A stretch of 64,000 bases of DNA from Propioniferax innocua (GTDB lineage: Bacteria > Actinomycetota > Actinomycetes > Propionibacteriales > Propionibacteriaceae). The translations under genes and the position numbers were made by a program. Location: NCBI RefSeq assembly GCF_006716235.1, contig NZ_VFOR01000002.1, positions 310,001 through 374,000 on the forward strand, written 5' to 3'. Below are positions 22,802 to 32,934 of the stretch, piece after piece. Position 1 is the stretch's first letter, and every line of letters starts with the position of its first letter. The notes below the pieces were generated by a model, which searched no databases, was not told the DNA's origin, and saw nothing but the letters and a program-made list of their open reading frames with translations.

Positions 22802-24348
22802 ACTTCGAGGATCCCTTGAACTGCCGCGTCGACTTTGGTTCGCAGCACGTCGGCCTCGTCACTTAGCGTGGTGAACTCCTCGTACAACGCAGCGAGATCG
22901 CCCATGAAATCGACATCGCTCTCGTCGACGGCGGCAGTGCCGGTATAGCGGCCCGGATTAAGGCTCCAACCTTGGGCTTCGACCTCAGCTCGAGTGGCGA
23001 CCTTGCACAGGCCACCGACGTCGACGTACCTCCCGTCGGGGAAGTTCTCGGCAACGAGGTCGGCGCTGCCATCGACTGTCTGTACGTCCTCGCCACGGTA
23101 GAGCCGGACGATATTGGCCAGGAACTCGATCTGCTCGGGCGTAAAGTCACGGTGGGCACGATCGATCTGGTGGAAGATGTGCCGGGCGTCGATAAACAAC
23201 ACTGTGTCCTCGCGCGGTGTCCCTCCCTTGGCCTTGTCGAGGAACCACAGCGTCACCGGCAAGGTGACGGTGTAGAAAAAGTTGGGGCTGATGGCGACCA
23301 TAACGTCGACGGCTCCCGACTCGATCAACTGCTTGCGGATGTCCTTCTCTGAGTGGCCCGCGTCTCCGGCCGAGTTGGCCATGACGAAGCCTGCTCGACC
23401 CTTCGGTGAGAGTGCCGCGTAGAACTGCTGGATCCACAGGAAGTTGCCGTTGTCGACTTTCGGCAACCCGAACGGGAATCGCTTGTCGCCAGCGAGCTGA
23501 TCCTTCTTGATCTTGTCGACGTTGAACGGCGGGTTGGCCATCACATAGTCGAAGGCGCCAACCGCGCTATGCGGGTTCTCGTAATAGCTGTTGGCTTGGC
23601 GGATATCCCCTGAGAGCCCGTGCAGCGCGAGGTTCATCTTGGCCAGCGGGACGGTGTCCTCGGTCTTCTCCGTCCCGAAGACAGAGAGCTGGCGGCTGGC
23701 CGACTCGTGATGACGCTCGACGAACTTCGCACACTGGACGAACATGCCACCCGAGCCACATGCTGGATCGAAAACGCGGCCGTGGAATGGCTGCAGGACC
23801 TCGACGATGAGTCGGACGATGGAGTACGGCGTGAAATACTCGCCGCCACCCCTGCCCTCCTGTGCGGCGAAGTTGGAGAGGAAGTCCTCATAGATGAAGC
23901 CGAAGGCATCGCCCGCGAGCTGGGTGGGCAGCGGCGCAAAGAGCCGAAGCAACTCGATCAGCGTCGAACGCTCAAGCTTCTGGTAGCCGCGGGGCAGGAT
24001 GTCCTTGAGCTCCGGATTGGCCTCCTCGATGGCCTTGATCGCATCGTCGGTGGCTTTACCGACGTCATCACCCTCGGGAAGATCGACCAGGCTGGACAGC
24101 CGTGACTCGTCGGGGACGTACAGCACCGATTTTGCCTTGTAGTCCGCGACCGTCGCGGGGTTACGTGCGCTGGAGTTGGCCTCAACCTCTTCGCGGACGG
24201 TCTCGAAACGGTTCTCGGCGTACGCGAGGAACACCAAGCCGAGGACTGGGTCGCGATACTGGACAGGCGTCAGCTTGGAGTTCGCGCGCAACTCGTCCGC
24301 GGCGCTCCACAGCGTCGCGCGAACCTTGGCAAGATCAGTTGTCTTCAT
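22798..24348 (-). CDS. hsdM: Type I DNA adenine methyltransferase subunit M
   Basis: N6-adenine methyltransferase, 516 residues: N-terminal helical domain (LWSAADELRANSKLTPVQYR), SAM motif DPACGSGGM (194-202), catalytic NPPF (272-275). It protects host DNA and anchors HsdS/HsdR. Its ATG at 24348 overlaps the stop codon of ychF by four bases, with the ribosome site GGGAGTAAG inside the altered ychF tail. Expression therefore depends at least partly on ychF transcription and translation. No separate promoter is visible in the overlap. Confidence 0.96.
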   Translation of the reverse strand: MKTTDLAKVRATLWSAADELRANSKLTPVQYRDPVLGLVFLAYAENRFETVREEVEANSSARNPATVADYKAKSVLYVPDESRLSSLVDLPEGDDVGKATDDAIKAIEEANPELKDILPRGYQKLERSTLIELLRLFAPLPTQLAGDAFGFIYEDFLSNFAAQEGRGGGEYFTPYSIVRLIVEVLQPFHGRVFDPACGSGGMFVQCAKFVERHHESASRQLSVFGTEKTEDTVPLAKMNLALHGLSGDIRQANSYYENPHSAVGAFDYVMANPPFNVDKIKKDQLAGDKRFPFGLPKVDNGNFLWIQQFYAALSPKGRAGFVMANSAGDAGHSEKDIRKQLIESGAVDVMVAISPNFFYTVTLPVTLWFLDKAKGGTPREDTVLFIDARHIFHQIDRAHRDFTPEQIEFLANIVRLYRGEDVQTVDGSADLVAENFPDGRYVDVGGLCKVATRAEVEAQGWSLNPGRYTGTAAVDESDVDFMGDLAALYEEFTTLSDEADVLRTKVDAAVQGILEV

Positions 24349-24395
24349 TTCTTACTCCCAGACGTAAGCCCCGTCCGGAACTCCACCACGTCACC
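24345..24395 (-). repeat. ychF terminus itself: repeat copy 12, insertion junction
   Basis: The ychF coding end reads Gly-Asp-Val-Val-Glu-Phe-Arg, then Thr-Gly-Leu-Thr-Ser-Gly-Ser-Lys-Lys-stop instead of the Phe-Asn-Val ending known for the family and present in nine upstream copies. The switch falls right after CGG of the core arm, which marks the junction between chromosomal ychF and inserted DNA. Confidence 0.85.
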
Positions 24396-25436
24396 GTCAG
24401 CCATGACGTAGTCCTTGCCTTCAAGACGCATCTTTCCAGCGGCTTTGGCTTCCTGTTCCGAGCCGGCTGCGACGAGGTCATCGAAGGACACGATTTCGGC
24501 CTTGATGAAGCCCTTCTGGAAATCGGTGTGGATCACTCCGGCGGCTTCGGGAGCCGTGGCGCCCTTCGGGATCGTCCAGGCACGGGCCTCCTTCGGCCCG
24601 GCGGTCAGGTAGGTCTGCAGCCCGAGGGTGTCAAACCCGACACGGGCCAACACATCCAGCCCGGGCTCCTCCACCCCGGCGTCGTCGAGGAACATCTGCG
24701 CGTCCTCCTCGTCCATCTCCGCGAGCTCGGCTTCGAACTTGGCGTCGAGGAAGATCGCCTCCGCCGGGGCGACGACCTCGGCCATCTTGGCCTTGGCGTC
24801 CTCATCGGCGAGCTGGTCAGCGTCGCAGTTGAACACATAGATGAACGGCTTGGCAGTGAGCAGGAACAGCTCCCGCAGATGCTCCATGTCGAGCCCTGCC
24901 TGGAAAATGCCCTTGCCCTCGTTCAGCACGCCCAGCGCCTCCTGCCATGCAGCGAGCTTCGGCTGGGAGTCCTTCTTGATCCGGGCCTCCTTCTCCAGCC
25001 GCGGCAGCGCCTTCTCCAGCGTCTGGATGTCGGCGAGGATCAGCTCGGTCGAGATGGTCTCGATGTCACCACTGGGGTTCACTCCCCCGTCGACGTGGGT
25101 GACGTCGGCGTCGGTGAATGCGCGGGTGACCTGACAGATGGCGTCGGCCTCACGGATGTTCGCCAGGAACGCGTTGCCCATACCCTCGCCCTGCGACGCG
25201 CCACGGACGATGCCGGCGATGTCGACGAAGGACACGGTCGCCGGGATGGTCTTCTCGCTGCCGTAGATCTCGGCGAGCTTGTCCAGCCGCGGGTCGGGGA
25301 GCCCGACCACCCCCACGTTCGGTTCGATCGTCGCGAACGGGTAGTTCGCCGCCAGGATGTCGTTCTTCGTCAAAGCGTTGAACAACGTCGACTTGCCCGC
25401 GTTGGGGAGTCCCACGATTCCAATAGTCAAAGCCAC
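24345..25436 (-). CDS. ychF: Redox-regulated P-loop ATPase YchF (OLA1 family)
   Basis: Universally conserved Obg-related NTPase of 363 residues, ribosome-associated and ATP-preferring. P-loop GLPNAGKST (9-17), switch region [30 protein letters not shown], a coiled-coil insert ([20 protein letters not shown]) and the C-terminal TGS domain ([20 protein letters not shown] to [14 protein letters not shown]). The last nine residues are foreign: the family ends in Phe-Asn-Val, here replaced by a Lys-Lys tail delivered by the inserted island. The TGS fold appears complete before the swap, so the protein is probably still functional. The stop overlaps hsdM. Confidence 0.97.
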   Translation of the reverse strand: MALTIGIVGLPNAGKSTLFNALTKNDILAANYPFATIEPNVGVVGLPDPRLDKLAEIYGSEKTIPATVSFVDIAGIVRGASQGEGMGNAFLANIREADAICQVTRAFTDADVTHVDGGVNPSGDIETISTELILADIQTLEKALPRLEKEARIKKDSQPKLAAWQEALGVLNEGKGIFQAGLDMEHLRELFLLTAKPFIYVFNCDADQLADEDAKAKMAEVVAPAEAIFLDAKFEAELAEMDEEDAQMFLDDAGVEEPGLDVLARVGFDTLGLQTYLTAGPKEARAWTIPKGATAPEAAGVIHTDFQKGFIKAEIVSFDDLVAAGSEQEAKAAGKMRLEGKDYVMADGDVVEFRTGLTSGSKK

Positions 25437-25494
25437 GGCACGCCAGTCTAGGCGAGCCGTGGCCTTGAGTGGAGTCGGCGCGTTTCAGGCCGGA

Positions 25495-26550
25495 TCAGTA
25501 GCGACGGAAGTACGGGTTGCCACCTGCAGCGTCATCGATCGTGTCAATCGCTGGGTCGTGCTTCTGGCTGTAGGTGTGTGCGACCTTTCCATCACCGATG
25601 TAGATGGCCACGTGGTAGATGGAGTCGGTGGAGTTTCCGTAGAACACCGCATCACCGGGCTGCAGTTCGCTGCGCTTGATGACCTGGCCCTTCTTGGCCT
25701 GGTGCTTCGACGAGCTGGGGCCGAGCACGTCCTTGCCGTAGGCGAGAGCGTAGGCCCAGCGAGCGAAGCCGGAGCAGTCGACGCCGACGCGCTCCTCTGC
25801 GAGACACCGGTAGTCCTTGCGCCACGAGTCACAGTTGCCGACGGTCGGGCCGATGCCCTTGGCGTGTCCACCGCTCCACGTGTAGGGGATGACCCCGCCC
25901 TTCCACGGCTGGGTCGTGACGCCACCCTCGAGGGTCTTGGCGGGGATGGCATCACCATTCACGAACTTCTTGGCGTACTCGGCCACCTGGGCGCGCTCAT
26001 TGGGAACCGGCGCGGAGTCACTCTGCGGCTCGCCATACAGCGCCGACCAGGTGTTGGGGCCGACGACGCCATCGACCTGGAGCCCCTTCTTGCTCTGGAA
26101 CTCCTTGATGGCGCCCATGGTTGCCGTTCCGGCGACTCCGTCGACCTCGATGCTGGCTCCGTGCTTGTTGAGCAGGGTCTGGGTCGCGGCGGTGGCCAGG
26201 CTGCGGTCACCGGAGCGAACCTTGACCATCAGGGCGTTCAGCGTGTCGTCACCGGCGACGCCATCGGCGGCGATCCCGGCGGCCTTCTGCTTGGCGATCA
26301 CGGCGGCCTTGGTGTCGGCGCCGAAGACACCGTCCACCTTCAGGTCGGGCGAGGAGTACCGGAGCATGAGCTGCAGGGCGGTGACGTCCTTGCCGCGCAT
26401 GCCTTCCTTGAGCACGATCGGGTAGTCGACCGCAGAGGTCGCGGTAGCAGCGACAGCGTTGTCAGCGGGAGGGGTCAGTGAGAGGGTGGCCGGAACCGCG
26501 AAGGCGGCCGCAGCGGCGCAGCTGGCGATGAGGGCAGCGATTTTCTTCAC
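25495..26550 (-). CDS. Secreted NlpC/P60 peptidoglycan hydrolase
   Basis: Exported cell-wall hydrolase of 351 residues: signal peptide KKIAALIASCAAAAAFAVPA, two peptidoglycan-binding repeats (about 45-110 and 115-175, each with VDG-x-x-G-x-x-T), a linker, and an NlpC/P60 domain with catalytic Cys259 in GVDCSGFARWAY and His313 in IYHVAIYIGDG. It likely cleaves the gamma-D-Glu-diaminopimelate bond. GTG start with ribosome site AAGGAG. The 275-base upstream gap has two GTTAAC hexamers (26730-26735, 26739-26744) that may be regulatory. Confidence 0.92.
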   Translation of the reverse strand: MKKIAALIASCAAAAAFAVPATLSLTPPADNAVAATATSAVDYPIVLKEGMRGKDVTALQLMLRYSSPDLKVDGVFGADTKAAVIAKQKAAGIAADGVAGDDTLNALMVKVRSGDRSLATAATQTLLNKHGASIEVDGVAGTATMGAIKEFQSKKGLQVDGVVGPNTWSALYGEPQSDSAPVPNERAQVAEYAKKFVNGDAIPAKTLEGGVTTQPWKGGVIPYTWSGGHAKGIGPTVGNCDSWRKDYRCLAEERVGVDCSGFARWAYALAYGKDVLGPSSSKHQAKKGQVIKRSELQPGDAVFYGNSTDSIYHVAIYIGDGKVAHTYSQKHDPAIDTIDDAAGGNPYFRRY

Positions 26551-26825
26551 GAGCAGGTCTCCTTGCTAGGGGGTACCTCCACGCTGCAGAGTCACCGCCC
26601 CGATGACCTCATCGTCACCGGCGGAGATTTCCCCGGAAGATTCCCTGCCATGCAACACCGCCCGCCCGCAAACTTCGGGCATCCCCCCGTATGCACTCCA
26701 GCTGCCCGCATGCCTTCGGGCGGGCCGGTGTTAACGCCGTTAACAACGGTAGCGGGAGGGAGGGTTCACGTCAACATCCCAGAACCGCCCCCGCGCCCGC
26801 GCAGCTGCACCTAGACTCCTTGACT

Positions 26826-27410
26826 GTGACCACCGGCTATCACCACGGACGCCTGCGCGACGAGATGATCCGAATCGGCCTCGAGCTTGCTGCCGAGGGC
26901 GGCTCGGACGCTGTCGGCATCCGGGAGATCACGCGCAGAGCAGGCGTCTCCCCCGCTGCCGCATATCGTCACTTCCGCGATCAGCAGGAACTTCGCGAAA
27001 AGGTGGCCAGGGAGATCGACCGCATGCTCTCTCGCGACCTCGAAGCAGCCGTAAGCAGCACCCACGGCACAGCCCGGGACAAGCTCTTGGCCGCAGGAAA
27101 CGCCTACTTCGATTTCGCCTTCGCCAATCCCCAGCTCTTCGCTCATCTGAACAATGGCTTCAGCCCCGCTCAGGACGGCTCGGTGTTCGATGCGTTCGTC
27201 GAGGTCGTGCACGCATTGGGCGTCGAACAGCTCGGCCATGCGCCCGCCTTGGAGCGCTCACGTGAACTGTCGGTCGCCCTGTGGTCCGCCGGTCACGGCT
27301 TCTGCGTCCTCGTCACCACCGGAGCGCTGAAAGATCTTGACGACGAGACCAAGTACCACCTGCGCGAGGTCACCATCACCAACGTGGTGAACGGCCTCGA
27401 CTTCACCTGA
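26826..27410 (+). CDS. TetR/AcrR-family regulator
   Basis: A 194-residue repressor. HTH region: YHHGRLRDEMIRIGLELAAE, IREITRRAGVSPAAAYRHF, matching the YHHG-leading subgroup of TetR proteins. Its C-terminal domain includes LWSAGHGFCVLVTTGAL, as in the TetR_C WHG group (WSAxHG). The GTG start at 26826 follows a TAGACT -10-like element by a few bases with no ribosome site, so it may be leaderless. Target unknown; the purine permease follows 75 bases after its stop. Confidence 0.88.
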   Translation: MTTGYHHGRLRDEMIRIGLELAAEGGSDAVGIREITRRAGVSPAAAYRHFRDQQELREKVAREIDRMLSRDLEAAVSSTHGTARDKLLAAGNAYFDFAFANPQLFAHLNNGFSPAQDGSVFDAFVEVVHALGVEQLGHAPALERSRELSVALWSAGHGFCVLVTTGALKDLDDETKYHLREVTITNVVNGLDFT

Positions 27411-27485
27411 CCCATCCGCAACTGGCACCCCCGAACGCCGAGTGCGATGATGAGCCGTCACCATCGCCTGCGCCCAGGAGGTTCC

Positions 27486-28967
27486 ATGTCGCGATCGACC
27501 GCTGAGGATTCCACCCCGTCACCTGCCAGCGGCGGCTTCCTCGACCATTGGTTCGAGATCACCAAGCGCGGTTCCAGCATCGGCACCGAGCTGCGCGGCG
27601 GCTTGGTGACCTTCTTCGCGATGGCCTACATCGTGGTGCTCAACCCGCTGATCCTCGGCAACATCCCCGATCGCAACGGCGACACCCTCACCACCCTGCA
27701 AGTCGCCGGTGTCACCGCCCTGGTCGCCGGCGTCATGAGCATCGCATTCGGCATCGGTGCGCGATATCCCTTCGGCATCGCGACCGGCTTGGGCATCAAC
27801 ACACTGCTGGCGGTGACGTTCGTCCAGGTGGAGGGGCTCACCTGGGCCGAAGCCATGGGGCTGGTCGTGTGGGACGGCATCATCATCGTCATCCTCGCGA
27901 TCACCGGCTTCCGCACCATGGTCTTCAACGCGATCCCAACCGAGCTCAAGGCCGCCATCACCGTCGGTATCGGCCTGTTCATCTCCTTCATCGGCTTCGT
28001 CGACGCCGGCTTCGTCCGTCGCCTCCCCGACGCCGCCAACACCACCGTTCCCGTCGGCCTGGGCATCGGCGGTTCGATCGGCTCCTGGCCCACGGTCGTG
28101 TTCCTCTTCGGCCTGATCCTGTGCGGCGTCCTCACCGCACGCAAGGTCCGCGGTGGCCTGTTCATCGGCATCATCAGCACCACCGTGGTGGCCATCATCG
28201 TCGAGATGGTCGCCAAGCCCGGCCCCTCGATGGTCGACGGTGAACCCGTCCCCACCGGCTGGTCGCTCGCGGTGCCCCAGATCCCCGATCAGTGGTTCGG
28301 CATCCCCGACCTCTCCCTCGTGGGCAAGGTCGACATGTTCGGCGCCTTCACCAGCGTCGGCCCCCTGACCGCAGCCCTGCTGCTGTTCACCCTCGTCCTC
28401 GCCAACTTCTTCGACGCCATGGGCACCATGACCGGCCTCGGTCACCAGGCCGAGCTCATGGACGATGACGGCAACCTCCCCGGCCTCAAGCCCGCACTCA
28501 TCTTCGAAGGGCTCGGTGCCGTTGCCGGCGGCCTTGGCTCATCGTCGTCGAACACCGTCTACGTGGACTCGGCGGCAGGCATCGCCGACGGCGCTCGCAC
28601 CGGATTGGCCAATGTCGTCACCGGAGCGGTGTTCCTCCTGGCCATGTTCCTGACCCCTCTCACCCAGATCGTCCCCTTCGAGGCCGCCTCACCGGTCCTC
28701 GTCATCGTGGGCGCACTGATGATCGGGCAGATAACCTCGATCGACTTCAACCGCTTCGAGATCGCCCTTCCGGCGTTCCTCACGATCGTCGCCATGCCCT
28801 TCACCTATTCGATCGCCAACGGCATCGGCATCGGCTTCATCGTGTGGACGCTGTTGCAGGCGCTCAGCGGCAAGGCCCGATCGATCCACCCGATCATGTG
28901 GGCCGTCTCGGTGGCATTCGTCATCTACTTCGGAGCCCAACCGCTCACCGCAGCCATCAGCGGCTGA
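27486..28967 (+). CDS. NCS2-family purine permease (AzgA-like)
   Basis: A 493-residue membrane transporter with 12-14 hydrophobic segments, of the AzgA/PbuG branch that imports adenine, guanine or hypoxanthine with protons. Recognised by RGSSIGTELRGGLVTFFAMAY, IATGLGINTLLAVTF, ANFFDAMGTMTGLGHQAELM and the motif GSSSSNTVYVDSAAGIADGARTGL. Ribosome site AGGAGG precedes ATG 27486. Substrate preference cannot be read directly. Confidence 0.93.
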   Translation: MSRSTAEDSTPSPASGGFLDHWFEITKRGSSIGTELRGGLVTFFAMAYIVVLNPLILGNIPDRNGDTLTTLQVAGVTALVAGVMSIAFGIGARYPFGIATGLGINTLLAVTFVQVEGLTWAEAMGLVVWDGIIIVILAITGFRTMVFNAIPTELKAAITVGIGLFISFIGFVDAGFVRRLPDAANTTVPVGLGIGGSIGSWPTVVFLFGLILCGVLTARKVRGGLFIGIISTTVVAIIVEMVAKPGPSMVDGEPVPTGWSLAVPQIPDQWFGIPDLSLVGKVDMFGAFTSVGPLTAALLLFTLVLANFFDAMGTMTGLGHQAELMDDDGNLPGLKPALIFEGLGAVAGGLGSSSSNTVYVDSAAGIADGARTGLANVVTGAVFLLAMFLTPLTQIVPFEAASPVLVIVGALMIGQITSIDFNRFEIALPAFLTIVAMPFTYSIANGIGIGFIVWTLLQALSGKARSIHPIMWAVSVAFVIYFGAQPLTAAISG

Positions 28968-29056
28968 CGCCACGCATGCAATCCCTCGTGCCCTAAACTC
29001 ACCACGGCCTGCCACGTGCCGGCTCACCACTGCACGTCACGTTCCATGGAGGTCCT

Positions 29057-30088
29057 ATGTCCGGTCTGGCCGCACTGCTGGATGACGTCGCCGCGATCGC
29101 AAAGATGACCGCAGCGAGCGTCGATGACATCGCCGCAGCATCGGCCAGAGCCAGCGCCAAGGCTGCCGGCGTCGTGGTCGACGACGCAGCGGTGACCCCG
29201 CAGTATGTGGAAGGCGTCAACCCCACTCGCGAGCTGCCGATCATCAAGAAGATCGCCATGGGGTCGCTACGCAACAAGCTTGCGATCATCCTGCCGTGGG
29301 CGCTGCTGCTCAGCGAGTTCGCACCGTTCCTGCTCACCCCCCTTCTCATGCTCGGCGGCACCTACCTGTGCTTCGAGGGTGCCGAGAAGATCTGGGGCAA
29401 GATCAGCGGCCATCACAAGGAAACCCCGGCGGTCGACAAGGGTCCCGGCGCCGAGGACAAACTGGTCAAGGGTGCCATCACCACCGATTTCATCCTGAGC
29501 TGCGAGATCATGGTGATCTCCCTCAACGAAGTGGCCACCGAGCCCATCTTCAATCGCGCGGCGATCCTCGCGGTGGTCGCGCTCGGCATCACCGCATTGG
29601 TGTACGGCGCGGTGGGCCTCATCGTGAAGATGGACGACATCGGCCTCTCCCTCGCCCAGCGCGAGAGCCCCGGCGCACAGAAGGTTGGACGGGGCCTGGT
29701 CATGGCCATGCCGAAGGTGATGACGGTGATCTCGGTGGTCGGCGTATTCGCGATGCTGTGGGTGGGTGGACACATCATCCTCGTCGGTCTGGACGAGATC
29801 GGCCTGAGCGCACCCTACGAGTTTGTTCACCACGCCGAGGGGATCTTCGCAAACATCCCCGCGGTCGGAGGCGCGCTGGCGTGGCTCACCAACACCTTCT
29901 TCTCTCTCATCCTCGGGCTCGCCTGGGGCGCTGTGGTCGTAGCCATCGTCGAACTCTTCGGACGCCTCCGCGGCAACGGCCATCAGGCCGCCGAGACCAA
30001 CCCCGACGAGCCTGCATCCCACCAGAGCACCACAACCGATCACGCGACTCCGAACGACGGTCCGTCAGCCGCAGAAGACACCGACTGA
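29057..30088 (+). CDS. DUF808/YedI-family membrane protein
   Basis: A 343-residue protein of the DUF808 family: N-terminal soluble region SGLAALLDDVAAIAKMTAAS with several Ala-rich helices, then LPIIKKIAMGSLRNKLAIILPWALLLS, LLMLGGTYLCFEGAEKIW (family signature), and further membrane segments. The ending (EPASHQSTTTDHATPNDGPS) is low-complexity. Function of the family is unknown. AGGTCC-type weak ribosome site. The last 24 bases overlap the convergent DUF779 gene. Confidence 0.88.
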   Translation: MSGLAALLDDVAAIAKMTAASVDDIAAASARASAKAAGVVVDDAAVTPQYVEGVNPTRELPIIKKIAMGSLRNKLAIILPWALLLSEFAPFLLTPLLMLGGTYLCFEGAEKIWGKISGHHKETPAVDKGPGAEDKLVKGAITTDFILSCEIMVISLNEVATEPIFNRAAILAVVALGITALVYGAVGLIVKMDDIGLSLAQRESPGAQKVGRGLVMAMPKVMTVISVVGVFAMLWVGGHIILVGLDEIGLSAPYEFVHHAEGIFANIPAVGGALAWLTNTFFSLILGLAWGAVVVAIVELFGRLRGNGHQAAETNPDEPASHQSTTTDHATPNDGPSAAEDTD

Positions 30089-30549
30089 CTCCGGGTCCAC
30101 CGGCGCGGTGGGCCCGGGCAGGTTCGCACCGGCCTCCACCTCCGCCCCGGTCAGCGCCACAGGCAGATCGGCGGCTTCGGGAATGACACGGGCACGACTC
30201 AGGAAGCGTTGACCGGTGGGGGCCTCCAACGAGAACCCTGCCCCTCGCCCGGGCACAGCGTCGATCAACAACTGAGTGTGCTGCCACGCCGTGAACTGCG
30301 GCCCTGAAATCCACACTTCGGTTGGCGCTTCCCCCACCGCGAGCCGCCCCAAAAGCACATCGGTGTCACCGATGAGGAAGTCTCCGTCCTCGTAACACAT
30401 CGGCGCCGACCCATCACAACAGCCACCGGACTGGTGGAACAGCAATGGTCCGTGTCGGTCGATGAGCTCGCGCATCAGGGCCGCAGCGGCATGGCTCACC
30501 AGAACGCGGCTGGCGATGAACCCACCCTCCGCACGATCGCCGCTGTTCA

Positions 30550-30550
<1 letters not shown>
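30065..30550 (-). CDS. DUF779 family protein
   Basis: A 161-residue protein of the DUF779 family, a small metal-dependent-looking companion of aldehyde dehydrogenases: LMRELIDRHGPLLFHQSGGCCDGSAPMCY with three clustered cysteines, and FTAWQHTQLLIDAVPGRGAGFSLEAP. The ATG overlaps the aldehyde dehydrogenase stop by one base (TGATG). Family members regularly sit directly behind acetaldehyde dehydrogenase genes; their activity is not established. Confidence 0.88.
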
Positions 30551-32073
<1,523 letters not shown>

Positions 32074-32193
32074 GGTCAGGCCCTTCTTTGGCGTCACCCG
32101 ATCGGCACTGATCGGGACCCCCACCCTAAGTGATGCAGGTCACACAGAAAAGAGGAGACGCCAACCCCCTTTATTCAACGAGGGAAGTGTGAT

Positions 32194-32199
32194 TATTAT
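32194..32199 (+). promoter_or_regulatory. -10 element of a probable leaderless promoter
   Basis: TATTAT lies six bases before the GTG start at 32206 with no ribosome site between, the usual spacing of leaderless actinobacterial transcripts. Confidence 0.45.
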
Positions 32200-32205
32200 G
32201 GAGTT

Positions 32206-32484
32206 GTGAACATTCCCTTGACCGAGAATCACGGCTGCGCCTGCGGCCACGACCACGGCACTCCCGAGCTCGATGCCCGCACGATCCCACATGCGATCCG
32301 CCATGCTGCGATCAACGGGGTCGTCGACTCATTGCAGCCCGGAGGCGAGTTCATCCTGGCTGCACCCCACAAGCCACTCCCCCTCATCGCCGAGATCGAG
32401 AGCCGGCACGGCGATGAGGTCAGGCATGAGTATGTGACAGAAGGCCCCGACGTGTGGCGTATCAGGTTCACCAGGACGCGCTGA
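32206..32484 (+). CDS. DUF2249 domain protein
   Basis: A 92-residue protein: His/Cys-rich head NHGCACGHDHGTPELDARTI (possible metal site), then the DUF2249 core IRHAAINGVVDSLQPGGEFIL and HKPLPLIAEIESRHGDEVRH with the SirA/TusA-like two-layer fold, ending DVWRIRFTR. DUF2249 proteins occur with redox and nitrogen-oxide metabolism; the role is not known. Divergent from the aldehyde dehydrogenase. Confidence 0.85.
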   Translation: MNIPLTENHGCACGHDHGTPELDARTIPHAIRHAAINGVVDSLQPGGEFILAAPHKPLPLIAEIESRHGDEVRHEYVTEGPDVWRIRFTRTR

Positions 32485-32524
32485 TCCCCTTCAACGCCGG
32501 GCGACCCCACGCCGGGGCATCAGA

Positions 32525-32851
32525 TCATGCCGACTGGCCGTCCTCTTCGGCGGCCTGATCGGCGTCCACCGCCTCGCCGGGGATCGTGGGGTTGTCGACA
32601 CGCTCCACGTCCAGACGGACCTTCGCCACCACTCCTCCAATGGCGGCGACCGCAGCCAGAATCGGAGCAGCGAGCACGGTGATCGCCCCACCGGCGACGC
32701 CGAGAGTCAACGGCACTGCGAGCAACTCGCGGTTCTGCTGGTCACGGATCACCACCCGCTTGGCGTTCGCATCATCGAACAGGGCCTTGATCTGATCGAC
32801 GAGTTCTTCTCCAGCCACTTCCATACGCTGGGTCCACTTGTGCTCGGCCAT
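32525..32851 (-). CDS. DUF4342 domain protein
   Basis: A 108-residue protein: an N-terminal UBA-like helix pair EVAGEELVDQIKALFDDANAKRVVIRD, then VPLTLGVAGGAITVLAAPILAAVAAIGGVVAKVRLDVE, a hydrophobic hairpin typical of DUF4342. Function unknown. I take ATG 32851 because AAGGG lies eight bases upstream; GTG 32860 is possible. Confidence 0.85.
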   Translation of the reverse strand: MAEHKWTQRMEVAGEELVDQIKALFDDANAKRVVIRDQQNRELLAVPLTLGVAGGAITVLAAPILAAVAAIGGVVAKVRLDVERVDNPTIPGEAVDADQAAEEDGQSA

Positions 32852-32934
32852 GGTTTTCACCCTTCCCTGTCGGTACCGACCGCAGGTCTGTCGGCTCGGT
32901 TGACCTCAACGTTACCGGGCGTCCGCAAGAACGG

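Noticed and set aside
26551-26780. c-di-AMP (ydaO-type) riboswitch upstream of the NlpC/P60 gene
   Set aside because: Such riboswitches often precede actinobacterial cell-wall hydrolase genes, and a fragment like GCAGGGAATC...GGGGAAA is present, but I could not find the other conserved blocks. A covariance-model scan would decide.
27519-28445. Long minus-strand frames opposite the purine permease
   Set aside because: His/Asp/Gly-rich shadow frames caused by codon bias of the real gene on the other strand.
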